Source: Alphaproteobacteria bacterium UBA3773 (GTDB taxonomy: Bacteria > Pseudomonadota > Alphaproteobacteria > RF32 > CAG-239). Taken from it: a stretch of DNA of 64,000 nt. Positions 51,636 to 61,188 of this stretch are shown piece by piece. Within the stretch, counting starts at the first letter, position 1; each line of letters begins with the position of its first letter. The notes beneath the pieces were generated by a model. The model searched no databases and was not told where the DNA came from. It worked only from the letters and a program-made list of their open reading frames with translations. The DNA lies in the NCBI GenBank assembly GCA_002372275.1, contig DFFP01000009.1, positions 22,762-86,761 of the forward strand, written 5' to 3'. Made by a program: the position numbers and the translations under genes.

Positions 51636-51860
51636 ATGACGAAACAATCTTTCTTTAAAAGAAAATCTTGTCCGTTCTCCGGCGAAAATGCTTTGAGAAT
51701 TGACTATAAGGATGTCAAACTTTTGTCTCGTTTTATTTCGGAAAAAGGTAAGATTATTCCTTCACGTATCACATCTGTTTCGGCTAAAAAGCAAAGAGAA
51801 CTCGCACGCGCCATTAAACGTGCTCGTTTCATCGGCTTGTTGCCTTACACGGTAGATTAA
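51636..51860 (+). CDS. rpsR: 30S ribosomal protein S18
   Basis: The 74-residue protein includes the Cys-containing N-terminus [33 protein letters not shown] and [20 protein letters not shown]. It pairs with S6 in the platform of the 30S subunit. It starts 3 bases after rpsF. Confidence 0.97.
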   Translation: MTKQSFFKRKSCPFSGENALRIDYKDVKLLSRFISEKGKIIPSRITSVSAKKQRELARAIKRARFIGLLPYTVD

Positions 51861-51870
51861 GGAGGTTATT

Positions 51871-52356
51871 ATGGAAGTCATTCTTCTTGAACAAGTCGAA
51901 AAATTAGGAAAAATGGGTGACAAAGTAACTGTGAAAAACGGTTATGCCCGTAACTACCTTTTACCTCAAAATAAGGCTTTGCGTGCAACAGAAGCGAATG
52001 TGGCTTATTTTGAAAAACAAAAAGCCGAGTTAGAGGCACACAACAAAGCTTTGCTTGAAAGTGCTAACAAAATGGCAGAATCCTTGAAAGGATTTAAGAC
52101 CGTTCTTATTCGTCAAGCTGCTGAAACAGGTCAATTATACGGCTCTGTGACAATTCGTGATATTGCGGCAGCCATTAACGAAGCCGGCTATCAAATTGAA
52201 CGCCGCTTGGTCACACTTGAAAAGCCGATTAAAGATTTGGGTATTTATCAGGTTAAAATCAACTTGCACCCTGAAGTGGTTCAAACCATTATGGTCAATG
52301 TTGCACGTAGTGCTGATGAAGCCTCCCGTCAAGAAAAAGCCTATTCTCAAGAATAG
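51871..52356 (+). CDS. rplI: 50S ribosomal protein L9
   Basis: The 161-residue protein begins MEVILLEQVEKLGKMGDKVTVKNGYARNYLLPQNKAL, the L9 N-domain, followed by the connecting helix and the C-domain (LYGSVTIRDIAAAI, LEKPIKDLGIYQVKINLH). GGAGG precedes its ATG. The last codons form a small hairpin CTATTC/GAATAG followed by six T (52341-52362), an additional terminator-like structure at the stop codon. Confidence 0.96.
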   Translation: MEVILLEQVEKLGKMGDKVTVKNGYARNYLLPQNKALRATEANVAYFEKQKAELEAHNKALLESANKMAESLKGFKTVLIRQAAETGQLYGSVTIRDIAAAINEAGYQIERRLVTLEKPIKDLGIYQVKINLHPEVVQTIMVNVARSADEASRQEKAYSQE

Positions 52357-52378
52357 TTTTTTCTAAATAGACTTTACA

Positions 52379-52414
52379 AAAAGACTCCCGCGGTTTTAAG
52401 GCGGGAGTTTTTTT
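52379..52414 (+). terminator. Terminator of the rpsF-rpsR-rplI operon
   Basis: ACTCCCGC (52384-52391) pairs with GCGGGAGT (52401-52408), followed by a T-run. It is a strong 8-bp GC-rich stem. Confidence 0.9.
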
Positions 52415-52469
52415 GTAAATGAAAAGTATGATAATCAATTATTTGGCGTAAGCACATTTGATATTATCA

Positions 52470-52500
52470 AAAGAAAACCGCCGGCTGAAACGGCGGTTTC
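52470..52500 (-). terminator. Terminator of the giant prepilin gene
   Basis: On the minus strand GAAACCGCCG pairs with CGGCGGTTTTC, followed by TTTTG. It lies 6 bases past the stop codon at 52506. Confidence 0.75.
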
Positions 52501-52505
52501 AAGTT

Positions 52506-55500
52506 TTAGTCTTCAAGCGGATGTCTATAATTCAGGTGCGGATCATTTAAGCGCTTATAATAATCACCAGTTGTATTATCCTGTAATAATCCACGATCAT
52601 CAGGCTGAGGATCATATTGTTTGACATAATTTGGGTCACCTTTATTATTGAGGTCAACAGTACCTGTTCTGTCAAAGTAACAATAAACCGTGGCATACGC
52701 CTCGATGGTATCCGGCATCACCGGGAACAAGTTCCAATAAAACTCATTAGCATTTTCAGCAGCATTAGCATCAATATCCGCGCTGTCATTACCAACATTT
52801 TGGAGCGCATCTTTCAGCGCACCGTATTCCCCTTTGGGATATAAAAAGCCGATAATGGCCATCCAGTGATTTGCTTGGCAGGAAGGGTCTGCCAGAGAAC
52901 AAGGTCTGTTGCCTTCATAACTCGGCGTAGCAGCCTTAAGCCATGTGCTTTGCTGGAAATAAAGGGGCGTTGGGGCATATTGAATGGCGCTGTCGCCGTC
53001 GCCATATGTCGGACCTTTATCTTGAGGACCGTTATCATACCCCAAGTACCACATGGTTTGTGCCGGAACATCTTGTGAGGCCATCACATATTTTTGCTCT
53101 AATTTGGCGCCTGTAATGCTGTTTCCTTCCGCAAGCAGGTTTTTATTGATGATGTTATATAATGAACCACCTCGTTGAACCGGATTTGATTCAGAAACAT
53201 AAAAACGCCCTCTGTTATCACGCGAAAGCATACCGGCTTGCGCCATTTGGAACGATGCAGGTGTTAGCGTAATCACTCTGGCGTATCCTGCAGGACACTC
53301 GGGTGCCGGTACAAATCCGAGATATGGTGAAGCAAATTGCGAAGAATCATCAACTTCTAACAAAGAAGTAGGGGTACTGCTTTCTTTATAGGTATTGGTC
53401 ACCAAATAAATACCTTTATTGATAAAGTCCGGTAAAATATCGCTCAAGCGTGCCCCGCCGCGCGTGGTAAGTTGAATATCGTGCATAACGGATGTATAAG
53501 CAGGGTTGACCATATAGCGATCATATTTATCACCATTAACACTGCCATTTGCATAGACAGGGGATAGGATATTGCCTTGACTATTAACGTTGTTTGCTAC
53601 AAAACGAGAGGCTTCAATATAACCGAGACCTTCATCTGCTCCATAATCTTCTCCTCCCGCACCTGTATTAGCTTCAATTTCAATCGCCCCGCGACGGATG
53701 TAAACACTGCCATCTCGAGGTGTATTAATAGCACCAGCACTTCCTACATCATTCTCTCCACCTGTTGGATCATTTGTTGAGGCATCGACTTGAAGAATTT
53801 GTTTGTTTTGAGCACTATAAGGCCCCCATACACCCAGTCCGGATTGACTAATACCGACAGTCGGGGCTAGCTTTCCTGTACCTGAGCTAATAACAGTGTT
53901 TTTTTCCTGAGATTCAATTGTTAAAAGAGAATGTTTTGCGCCAGCATATCCATTAATATTTTTAGGGTCATTTTTATCAATAACCTTGATTGTGTTTACT
54001 TGAGTGGTAATAATAGAACTATTATAGTATCCCATTTTAGTTCCAGCAGGTTTATCATCAGGTACGATTACTAACGCAGTATTGCTGTCTTTTGCTGAGC
54101 CACTCACTGTTAAGGTTTTAGCGTTCATATCAATTGTATTATCCAGATTACCTTGCCCTGCTTGTCCGGCGGCAATGATGGCACCCTTTTGAATATTGAC
54201 TGTACCGTTAGGTATGGCATATCCACGACCAGTGCTTTGAGGTGATAAGTCTGCTGCATAAATTTGCACATCTTCGTATGCTTCAAGTTGCGCCTCTCTT
54301 TCACTCAGCTGCAACCTACCGCTGTTCATGTTATCAGGATTTGTGAAAATATCAGCCGTGCGTCCACCAAGTTCCAGTTTAGAACCTTTGGAATAGCCTG
54401 TGACTTCATTTTGTTGAGTGTTCTGATTATACTGATAATTTGGGCTTTTCGGACCATACAACTGTGTTGTACCATCCGTGATTTGCATGCGAAGATTGCG
54501 GCTGTTTTCTTCGTTTGCTACACCTAAATCTTCCACAAACACACCGTTTTCAGTGGCATTGAGCCAGCGGTTATATTTGCCCATATCATTATTACCTTTA
54601 TCAAGGTTGTCGGTATAATCTTTTCCGCCGGCATGTATATTCATCGCATCAAAATCGTGCGCCGCTACAAAACCTGCCTCTAAGGTATCAGAAACAAAAG
54701 CATCACCGACCACATTGAGTTCACGATCACCTTCGGAGAGAAGTATTGGGTCATCTTTGTTGATGTTGTTCGGGTCATATAAATTTGTTTCGCCATCTTT
54801 ATCATCACCGACTTCTAAAGCCTTGTTGACATAAGCACTGCCTTGAACATCAAAAATAATGTTTCTCTCATCATCTGCAATTTGAGCCATTTGTTTTGCT
54901 TGCGGTTCTTCACCATAAACGGTTGTTGTTTTCGTATAAATGTTCGTACTGCTGTCGGTGGCCTGACCTTCACCTTCAGCGGCAACGCCCGGTTGAATAA
55001 CAATACCTGTGTTCGCACCGGTATTTGCCAGCGATGTTTTACCGGTTGTCTCAAAAGTATTATCAACTTTTGTGTTGACATTGAAAGTCGCACCGCTGTT
55101 GTTAATCACTAAATCTTTTGTTTGATTGGCGGCTTTATTTTCATTATCCGTTTGAATGGAAAAGATTTTATTTGTATCATTTTGTTCAGCAACAAGTAAA
55201 GGATTTCCGTCAGCTCCCTTATCACCGAGCTCAAGCTTAAAGTTATCTTCCGAACCTGTTAATCTAAATTTATCATTTAAGGCAGTTAAGCTGTCTTCAA
55301 TCCAAACGGAACCGTTTTGAGTATCGTGAGATTTAATAATCAAGGCCTCACCCTCATCATGTTGTAAGGGTTTGGTTCCTTCATTAGCCTGCCACGTCGT
55401 GTCGCCGATGATTAAACGATTGACGCCTTCAATGTCATTGTAGCCGACCCCAACACCATCCATATTTGTGGGCCCGCCCATATAAAGTGTTGTTTCCATC

Positions 55501-56192
55501 GTGTTGCGCCATTCTTCGCCGGGATCAAGTGTGCGCTGTAAGTATTTCGGGTTTTCAAGCGAAGTACTGTTTCCGACATCAATAGCGTGCTCGGAAATTG
55601 CACCGACAGAGTATTGCTGAATGGTGTTATCTGAAGCAAACAGAGTCTTAAAAGTATCTTTATCTAATTTCCAAATATTACTCACGCCGTCTAAAACTTT
55701 ACCATCGCCGTCTTTATCGACAATACCGCCGTTGGCACCGACCATGGAGGCAATTCTGGCAGAGCGAACACTGTTGAGTGTTCCCTGTTGAGGTAACACA
55801 ACATAAGATGTTAAGGTTTCATGCCCGAGTGTTCCGCCGATTTTGACGGCTGCTTTCGGAGAACCGAAGTTTTTAATTGAATCGAGTTGATAACCTTCGG
55901 GTAAATAAGCACTCAAATTTTCTTTCGAGATTTCTTTCGATTTACCTTGAGGTTCGCCGCCTTCACCCAATTCTTCGACAAGTGTCTTAAAATTGGCCGC
56001 GGTGTAACTGTCAGCTGCTTTAATAAGAGCACGAATCTGAGTCGCCGAGTTGATGTCTTGCAATTCCATGGTTCTTTCGGCCGCTTTTTTATACAAAGTC
56101 GGGGTCACAAGCGAAACAAGAGCAAGCATTGCTAAAGCCTCAATCATCATGCTGCCTGCTTGGTTTACTTTTCTTAAAATTCGCTTTTCCAT
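52506..56192 (-). CDS. Giant PilV-like prepilin (1228 residues), probable pilus tip adhesin
   Basis: The N-terminus is a type IV prepilin signal: a basic leader MEKRILRKVNQAG, cleavage after Gly13, then SMMIEALAMLALVSLVTPTLYKKAAER with Glu at mature position 5 and a hydrophobic helix. This start resembles PilV minor pilins of IVB (R64-type) conjugative pili. The remaining 1180 residues are beta-rich with many Asn, Gly, Asp and Thr, and have fibre-like stretches (TKVDNTFETTGKTSLANTGANTG, TADIFTNPDNMNSGRLQLSE). The last about 350 residues look like a folded C-terminal domain with several Cys, including CPAGYARVITLTP. PilV is normally about 400-500 residues, so this is unusually long. The partner gene at 56205 lies directly upstream. 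Confidence 0.7.
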   Translation of the reverse strand: MEKRILRKVNQAGSMMIEALAMLALVSLVTPTLYKKAAERTMELQDINSATQIRALIKAADSYTAANFKTLVEELGEGGEPQGKSKEISKENLSAYLPEGYQLDSIKNFGSPKAAVKIGGTLGHETLTSYVVLPQQGTLNSVRSARIASMVGANGGIVDKDGDGKVLDGVSNIWKLDKDTFKTLFASDNTIQQYSVGAISEHAIDVGNSTSLENPKYLQRTLDPGEEWRNTMETTLYMGGPTNMDGVGVGYNDIEGVNRLIIGDTTWQANEGTKPLQHDEGEALIIKSHDTQNGSVWIEDSLTALNDKFRLTGSEDNFKLELGDKGADGNPLLVAEQNDTNKIFSIQTDNENKAANQTKDLVINNSGATFNVNTKVDNTFETTGKTSLANTGANTGIVIQPGVAAEGEGQATDSSTNIYTKTTTVYGEEPQAKQMAQIADDERNIIFDVQGSAYVNKALEVGDDKDGETNLYDPNNINKDDPILLSEGDRELNVVGDAFVSDTLEAGFVAAHDFDAMNIHAGGKDYTDNLDKGNNDMGKYNRWLNATENGVFVEDLGVANEENSRNLRMQITDGTTQLYGPKSPNYQYNQNTQQNEVTGYSKGSKLELGGRTADIFTNPDNMNSGRLQLSEREAQLEAYEDVQIYAADLSPQSTGRGYAIPNGTVNIQKGAIIAAGQAGQGNLDNTIDMNAKTLTVSGSAKDSNTALVIVPDDKPAGTKMGYYNSSIITTQVNTIKVIDKNDPKNINGYAGAKHSLLTIESQEKNTVISSGTGKLAPTVGISQSGLGVWGPYSAQNKQILQVDASTNDPTGGENDVGSAGAINTPRDGSVYIRRGAIEIEANTGAGGEDYGADEGLGYIEASRFVANNVNSQGNILSPVYANGSVNGDKYDRYMVNPAYTSVMHDIQLTTRGGARLSDILPDFINKGIYLVTNTYKESSTPTSLLEVDDSSQFASPYLGFVPAPECPAGYARVITLTPASFQMAQAGMLSRDNRGRFYVSESNPVQRGGSLYNIINKNLLAEGNSITGAKLEQKYVMASQDVPAQTMWYLGYDNGPQDKGPTYGDGDSAIQYAPTPLYFQQSTWLKAATPSYEGNRPCSLADPSCQANHWMAIIGFLYPKGEYGALKDALQNVGNDSADIDANAAENANEFYWNLFPVMPDTIEAYATVYCYFDRTGTVDLNNKGDPNYVKQYDPQPDDRGLLQDNTTGDYYKRLNDPHLNYRHPLED

Positions 56193-56204
56193 TTTATTTC
56201 TCCT

Positions 56205-57008
56205 CTAATTTTTAATCTGGCTGACAGCCACAAAACAAGGTTCATCGCCACAGGTTTCTTTAATGTTCGGGCTTGATGTGTCGTTCGTGATGGCTGTATA
56301 TATTTTTTGCTTTCCGCCGCTGATGAAATAATCGTTTTGATTTCCATCTGCATGAATTGTATATCCAAACGTTGTTCCGTAACCGTTGGATCTGGCAATG
56401 GCATGAATCATATCAGGTGACGGAAGTGTTGAATTTTGGTGATTTTTCCATTTTTGCGGAATTTTGCGCCACGAAACCAACACAACTTTGTTTTCCTGTG
56501 TGCATGAAGCACCGGTATGTTCATAGTCAAAGGCATATTGCCCGGTGACCGGGTCAATTTGTTCCCCTTTTATGATTTGTTCTTTTGTAACGGTTGCACC
56601 ATCTTCAATTTCGGTCGGGACAACCGGCGCCTCATAGCGCTTAAAACAATAAATTTTTGAAATTGTCTGTTCATCTAACTTAAATCCCGGAGGCAAGAAA
56701 TTTTGAACATCATCATCCTTAAATGCCGCAGAACCGTTAAATTTACTTTTAATAAAACAGTCACCTGATTGATAAGCACCGCCGGATACAGTTGTGTTTC
56801 CGTTTTCATCTTGAGTGAATTCTTGTTTTTCAGTATGTCCTTCAAGAGATTTAACGTATGCAACAAGAGCATTATGTTGAATCTGAAAAGAAGCGGCAAC
56901 CGTGTTGGCACGAGTCTGTGCATACATACGATCCACATCGGGGTGAACCGAGAGGTTGTATGAAAACAGAGCAACGATAAACGTCGCGATGACAATCCAC
57001 AAATACAT
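56205..57008 (-). CDS. PilM-like membrane-anchored pilus accessory protein
   Basis: The 267-residue protein has one N-terminal membrane helix (MYLWIVIATFIVALFSYNL) and then a periplasmic domain beginning with QTRANTVAASFQIQHNALVAYVKSL, the arrangement of PilM in R64-type pilus operons. The remainder has four cysteines (DCFIKS, YCFKRY, SCTQEN, ETCGDEPC) and ends VAVSQIKN. The gene directly precedes the giant prepilin (12-base gap, same strand). No pilus motor or platform genes are in the window. Recognition rests on the N-terminal pattern and context. Confidence 0.55.
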   Translation of the reverse strand: MYLWIVIATFIVALFSYNLSVHPDVDRMYAQTRANTVAASFQIQHNALVAYVKSLEGHTEKQEFTQDENGNTTVSGGAYQSGDCFIKSKFNGSAAFKDDDVQNFLPPGFKLDEQTISKIYCFKRYEAPVVPTEIEDGATVTKEQIIKGEQIDPVTGQYAFDYEHTGASCTQENKVVLVSWRKIPQKWKNHQNSTLPSPDMIHAIARSNGYGTTFGYTIHADGNQNDYFISGGKQKIYTAITNDTSSPNIKETCGDEPCFVAVSQIKN

Positions 57009-57165
57009 TTTTACACTTTCATGCCTTTTTCAGTTATCTCAAATTCTAACACAAAACAAAATTTTTTTGAAGCAATTTTCGCTTCAAAAATTGAATCTTC
57101 ATAATTCTGTAACATAGCAAAAAAACATTAAAAAAAATGTTAAAAAAACTTGAAGAAAACGGCTT

Positions 57166-57702
57166 TTATTTGTTTCGATTTCTTCGAAGTAAAATGTATA
57201 AGGCGCCACTTCCGCCTAAATTTGCATCGGGATGGATATAGCTTAAAATAAGCGGTGATAATTCATCCGTTTGAAGCCACTTTGGAACCATATCTTTTAA
57301 AACGCCGTGAGAGGCAAAAATATCTTCGTTTTCATGCGGTAAACCTTTGCCGGTAATAATCAAAACCGCACGTTTGTTTTGTAAATAAGATGAAATGATA
57401 AACCTTTTAACCGCATCATAAGCTTCGCTTGTCGTAAATCCGTGTAAATCAAGCGTGCCTTCAACCCCGAATGAGCCTTTTTTGAAACGGCGCATAGTTT
57501 GTTTGTCGATGTCGGCTGTTGTGTTTAAATCAAGTTTATGGTGATGATTTTGATATAAAACGGTTTGTTCTCTGGGATAAAGCGTTGTGTTTTTTTTGCG
57601 AGTGGTTTTACTGATATGAACGTTTGAACGGGCACTTTTTTGAACGTTTTTCACACATTCAAGCCAAAAATCGTCGTCCTCTTTTTCGGGTGTTTCAGTC
57701 AT
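57166..57702 (-). CDS. Smr-domain protein
   Basis: The C-terminal Smr domain contains TLDLHGFTTSEAYDAVKRFI, VLIITGKGLP, FASHGVLKDMVPKWL and HPDANLGGSGALYILLRR (about residues 85-175), with the LDLHG and TGKG-type motifs of this nuclease or RNA-binding family. The N-terminal about 70 residues are basic and variable. It overlaps mltA by 8 bases; tim44-mltA-smr next to secB is a common alphaproteobacterial order. Confidence 0.9.
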   Translation of the reverse strand: MTETPEKEDDDFWLECVKNVQKSARSNVHISKTTRKKNTTLYPREQTVLYQNHHHKLDLNTTADIDKQTMRRFKKGSFGVEGTLDLHGFTTSEAYDAVKRFIISSYLQNKRAVLIITGKGLPHENEDIFASHGVLKDMVPKWLQTDELSPLILSYIHPDANLGGSGALYILLRRNRNK

Positions 57703-58831
57703 GGGGCACCAAGATGTAGTATTTACCGATTGCGTTCATTTGACCGGCTTGTTGAAGAGCTTCTTCACCGTGTCCCCAAAAATAATCGCCTCTGACAGCC
57801 CCTTTAATGGCAGAGCCGACATCTTGAGCCAAAACAAGTTTGTTTAAGGGCTTATTTGCAGGCGCTGTTGTCTCAAGCCATAAAATTGAGCCGAGTGGAA
57901 TAAAATCCGTGTCCACAGCTAAGCTTCGCCCGGCTGTTAAGGGTACGCCGAGCTTTCCGAGAGGACCGTCGGCATCAACAATTCGATGGAATATAAAACG
58001 CTGATTTTCGTTCATATTTTCGTTTGCCAGCTTAGGATTTTTTCTTAAAAACTCACGAATAGAGGCCATTGAAACGTTTCCGGGCTCTAAAAGGCCTTTT
58101 TCAAGCATAATTCGCCCAATTGGCTGAAATTTTAAGCCGTTGTTGTCGGCATAGCCTATTCGAACAGAGGTTCCGTCATCTAACAAAGCAACGGCAGAGC
58201 CTTGAATTTGCATCAAAAATATATCTATTTTATCATCACCCCATAAAATAACGGGGGCGTCGATTCCTTTTTCATCAATTGTCTTTCGCTCAAAATAGGG
58301 AATGAATTTTCCTTTTTCAATGCGACCGGTTAAGCGTTTATTTGGTAAAGTTTCATCAAAATCTTTTAAGTTTATTTCAATTAAATCGTTCGGACGGCCG
58401 TAGATGGGGTATTGATATTTGCCGTGTTTTTTCTTTGAAGCTCTGATTTCAGCCTCATAATAAGAAGTAAATTGCCCGTTTGAGGTGCCATTATAGGTCA
58501 CCAGATATGGTGTGAAACGCGATTTTAAGAATGCTTTGATTGTTGAATTGTCTTTTTTTTCTAAAGCCTTAAAATCATCGCACGTTTTAAGATAAAGAGC
58601 AGAATCTATTTGAACGGCGCTTTTTTTCAAAACGTCAGGATGTTCTTTGATGGCCTGACAGCTCAACTCAAAGGCGGGTACAATTTGAGAAAAGTCATCG
58701 CTTTCAAATGAAGCTAAATCTTCAAAAGAGGCTTGTTTTAACTTTAACCCCGATTGATGAGACGAATCTGTTAAATTTGTGTGGCAAGCCGTAGATAAAA
58801 AACAAAAGAGAATAAGTGCTGTTTTTTTCAT
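57695..58831 (-). CDS. mltA: Membrane-bound lytic murein transglycosylase A
   Basis: The 378-residue protein has a lipoprotein signal (MKKTALILFCFLSTAC). MltA features are FTSYYEAEI, YPIYGRPNDLIEINL, GRIEKGKFIPYFERKTID, APVILWGDDKIDIFLMQIQGSA, and in the 3D domain VPLTAGRSLAVDTDFIPLGSILWLET with AQDVGSAIKGAVRGDYFWGHG. It cleaves peptidoglycan glycan chains. Its start overlaps the tim44-domain gene by one base. Confidence 0.95.
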   Translation of the reverse strand: MKKTALILFCFLSTACHTNLTDSSHQSGLKLKQASFEDLASFESDDFSQIVPAFELSCQAIKEHPDVLKKSAVQIDSALYLKTCDDFKALEKKDNSTIKAFLKSRFTPYLVTYNGTSNGQFTSYYEAEIRASKKKHGKYQYPIYGRPNDLIEINLKDFDETLPNKRLTGRIEKGKFIPYFERKTIDEKGIDAPVILWGDDKIDIFLMQIQGSAVALLDDGTSVRIGYADNNGLKFQPIGRIMLEKGLLEPGNVSMASIREFLRKNPKLANENMNENQRFIFHRIVDADGPLGKLGVPLTAGRSLAVDTDFIPLGSILWLETTAPANKPLNKLVLAQDVGSAIKGAVRGDYFWGHGEEALQQAGQMNAIGKYYILVPHD

Positions 58832-59478
58832 TATTTTTTCTTTGTAGAAGATAAAAGCCAGACAGGAGAGGGGGTGTTCAGATTTTTTTCAAATGTCCAA
58901 ACATCCGTGATTTTCTGCACAAAGTTTTCATCGCCCTCGATCAGTTCACCTTGTGCATTTTTTAACACATTGATTTGCTCAGAGGTAATTTTGACCGCGA
59001 TTTTAGCTGTTCCTTTTTGCAGAATTTTCACATTTTCAATGCCGAGCTCATCAATTTTGATTAAGTCGGATTCTGCTATAACACCGTCTTTTAAGCGCTG
59101 ATCAATGATGTCTGAAAATTTTTGATACAAATTCGGCGTTGTGAGCATTTGGATTGTTTCTTTGTCTGCTGAGGCAAATGAGGTTAACATCATTTCAAAA
59201 ACTTTTGAAACACGCCTTAAAAAGTCTGTTTTATCAAAATCTTTAATTTGCAAAAGCGATTTGTCCGCTTTGGAAGTGTTGATTTGAACACCCTTAAAAG
59301 ATTCGGCTTCTTCAGCTTGTTTTTCAAGCATATGATATATTTTTTCAAATTCTTTTTTAGAGACAACTTTAATGTGCGGCATAGACGAATCGGGACGCGT
59401 TCCCAAAACATCATATAAGCGATAAAGCACCAGCAAAACAACAATGCCTAAAAAAATCAAATCAATATAAGATGACAT
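58831..59478 (-). CDS. Tim44-domain membrane-anchored protein
   Basis: One N-terminal membrane helix (SYIDLIFLGIVVLLVLYRLYDVLGTRPD) is followed by a linker and a Tim44-like domain (about residues 75-215), with SKVFEMMLTSFASADKETIQMLTTPNLYQKFSDIIDQR and VQKITDVWTFEKNLNTPSPVWLLSST. Homologues in alphaproteobacteria (TimA type) are related to the mitochondrial import motor subunit. The placement divergent from secB and upstream of mltA and smr is the conserved arrangement. Function in bacteria is not settled. Confidence 0.88.
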   Translation of the reverse strand: MSSYIDLIFLGIVVLLVLYRLYDVLGTRPDSSMPHIKVVSKKEFEKIYHMLEKQAEEAESFKGVQINTSKADKSLLQIKDFDKTDFLRRVSKVFEMMLTSFASADKETIQMLTTPNLYQKFSDIIDQRLKDGVIAESDLIKIDELGIENVKILQKGTAKIAVKITSEQINVLKNAQGELIEGDENFVQKITDVWTFEKNLNTPSPVWLLSSTKKK

Positions 59479-59617
59479 ATATTCCTCTTAAAAATTTAAT
59501 GTTTTTGTTTGATATAACGTATTTTATAAATATTATCAACTGTTATATTTTGTTTGACGGAAAGAAATATTTAAGCTAAAAGAACCACAACAATGTTTTA
59601 TGAAAGGAAAAAAAATT

Positions 59618-60061
59618 ATGTCTGAGGAACCCATGCAACCGACTTTAGTGATTAACAGTCAATATATCAAAGATTTATCTTTTGAAATGCCGCATGCCCC
59701 CGAAATTTTCGCTAAAATGCAAACACAGCCGAAAATCAACGTGGATGTGCGTGTATCGAACAACAAATTTGCGGAAGATTCATATACTGTTGATTTGAAT
59801 TTGGTCTTAAACGGCGATATTGAAAATGAAAAACTTTTTGTTTTGGAACTGACCTATTCGGCGGCTGTTGTCATCAAGGCAGAACCCGAGCAAATTGAAC
59901 CGATTTTGCATATCGAAGTTTCAAGAATGATTTTCCCGTTTGCCAGAAACATTATCACACAAGTGATGATGGAAGGCGGATTGCCGCCACTCATGTTGAC
60001 CCCGATTGATTTTGCAGCCGTTTATGAGGCACACAAAAAACGCGAATCGGAAGAAAACTGA
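59618..60061 (+). CDS. secB: Protein-export chaperone SecB
   Basis: ATG 59618 follows AAAGGA by 9 bases. The 147-residue protein has the SecB features QYIKDLSFEMPHAPEIF, ELTYSAAVVIKAE and a C-terminal ARNIITQVMMEGGLPPLMLTPIDFAAVYE. It holds preproteins unfolded for SecA. trmL begins one base after its stop. Confidence 0.96.
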   Translation: MSEEPMQPTLVINSQYIKDLSFEMPHAPEIFAKMQTQPKINVDVRVSNNKFAEDSYTVDLNLVLNGDIENEKLFVLELTYSAAVVIKAEPEQIEPILHIEVSRMIFPFARNIITQVMMEGGLPPLMLTPIDFAAVYEAHKKRESEEN

Positions 60062-60062
60062 A

Positions 60063-60536
60063 ATGCGTTTGGCGTTATTTCAGCCCGATATTGCACAAAA
60101 CACAGGCACGCTCCTAAGGTTGGGAGCGTGTCTTGATTTGCCGCTCGATATTATTGAGCCGTGCGGTTTTTTGTGGACCGATAAAGGGATCAAACGCGCC
60201 GGAATGGACTATCTTGAAATGGCCGATTTCAGGCGTCATGCTTCGTGGGATGATTTTTTATCCTACCGAAAAGAACACTCGGATGAATACGGGCGAATCG
60301 TTTTGCTCACAACGCATGCCTCGATCCCTTATACAAAATTTGAGTTCAAAAAAAATGATATTATTTTAATGGGCAGGGAAAGCGCCGGCGTTCCTGAAAT
60401 CGTTCACCAAACAGCCGACGCGCGCTTACTTATTCCGATGAATAAAAATGCCCGTTCCATTAATGTGGCCTTGTCGGCGGTGATGGTTGTGGGAGAGGCT
60501 TTAAGGCAAACAGATTTGTTTGTGAAAAATTTTTAA
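60063..60536 (+). CDS. trmL: tRNA (cytidine(34)-2'-O)-methyltransferase
   Basis: ATG 60063 gives MRLALFQPDIAQNTGTLLRLGACLDLPLDIIEPCGF, the normal TrmL/SPOUT start. The knot motifs ILMGRESAGVPEIVH and LLIPMNKNARSINVALSAVMVVGEALRQ are present in the 157-residue chain. It methylates the wobble base of leucine tRNAs. Confidence 0.94.
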   Translation: MRLALFQPDIAQNTGTLLRLGACLDLPLDIIEPCGFLWTDKGIKRAGMDYLEMADFRRHASWDDFLSYRKEHSDEYGRIVLLTTHASIPYTKFEFKKNDIILMGRESAGVPEIVHQTADARLLIPMNKNARSINVALSAVMVVGEALRQTDLFVKNF

Positions 60537-60616
60537 ATTTTATGCTGGATTTGACCTTAAAAATGTGATATAATCCCCTTTGTTTTCGTGATAATAAACT
60601 AAAGGTAAGGATATCC

Positions 60617-61123
60617 ATGACAGCAAAAAAAACACAAAATATTTCATTTAATACCGGCGAATATGTTGTTTACCCGACACACGGCGTCGGCAAAATTTCG
60701 GATATTTCCAAACAAACCATTGCAGGTTCTGAATTAGAACTTTTGGTCGTTAATTTTGATAAAGATAAAATGACACTTCGTATTCCGCTTGCCAAAGTGG
60801 CAGATGCCGGACTTCGCAAAATTTCGGAAGAATCGACCATCAATACGGCGCTCGAAACCTTAAAAGGTAAAGCAAAAGTCAAAAGAATTATGTGGTCCAG
60901 ACGCGCTGTCGAATATGAAAATAAAATCAATTCGGGCGATCCGGTGGCTGTGGCCGAAGTGGTGCGCGATTTGTATAGATCTGATAATTTGGCCGGTCAG
61001 TCCTATAGTGAACGTCAAATTTATGAGCAAGCATTTCAACGTTTAGCTTCAGAAATTGCTGTTTGTGAAAACATTGACTTTGATGCTGCCAGCAAAAAAA
61101 TGACTGATATTTTAGCTAAATAA
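60617..61123 (+). CDS. CarD-family transcriptional regulator (CdnL-like)
   Basis: The 168-residue protein has the N-terminal RNA-polymerase interaction domain (EYVVYPTHGVGKISDI, then LLVVNFDKDKMTLRIPLAKV) and the helical C-terminal domain with SRRAVEYENKINSGDPVAVAEVVRDLYR and SERQIYEQAFQRLASEIA. Such proteins stabilise open complexes, particularly at rRNA promoters. A promoter TTGACC-N17-TATAAT lies at 60550-60578. Confidence 0.93.
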   Translation: MTAKKTQNISFNTGEYVVYPTHGVGKISDISKQTIAGSELELLVVNFDKDKMTLRIPLAKVADAGLRKISEESTINTALETLKGKAKVKRIMWSRRAVEYENKINSGDPVAVAEVVRDLYRSDNLAGQSYSERQIYEQAFQRLASEIAVCENIDFDAASKKMTDILAK

Positions 61124-61135
61124 CAAAATGTGTTT

Positions 61136-61171
61136 AAAAAAGCCCGTCACCTCTGCGGCGGGCTTTTTTTT
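61136..61171 (+). terminator. Terminator of carD
   Basis: A stem of AAAAAGCCCG with CGGGCTTTTT around tcacctctgcgg, followed by a T-run, lies 14 bases after the carD stop. Confidence 0.85.
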
Positions 61172-61188
61172 GAAATTAAAAAAAAGTG

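Noticed and set aside
52506..57008. Shufflon (site-specific inversion system) at the PilV-like gene
   Set aside because: No recombinase gene and no inverted C-terminal segments are present next to the 3' end; only 150 bases separate it from rplI.
57059..57094. Palindrome TTTGAAGC/GCTTCAAA upstream of the PilM-like gene as a terminator
   Set aside because: Neither side is followed by a clear T-run, so it was not listed as a terminator.
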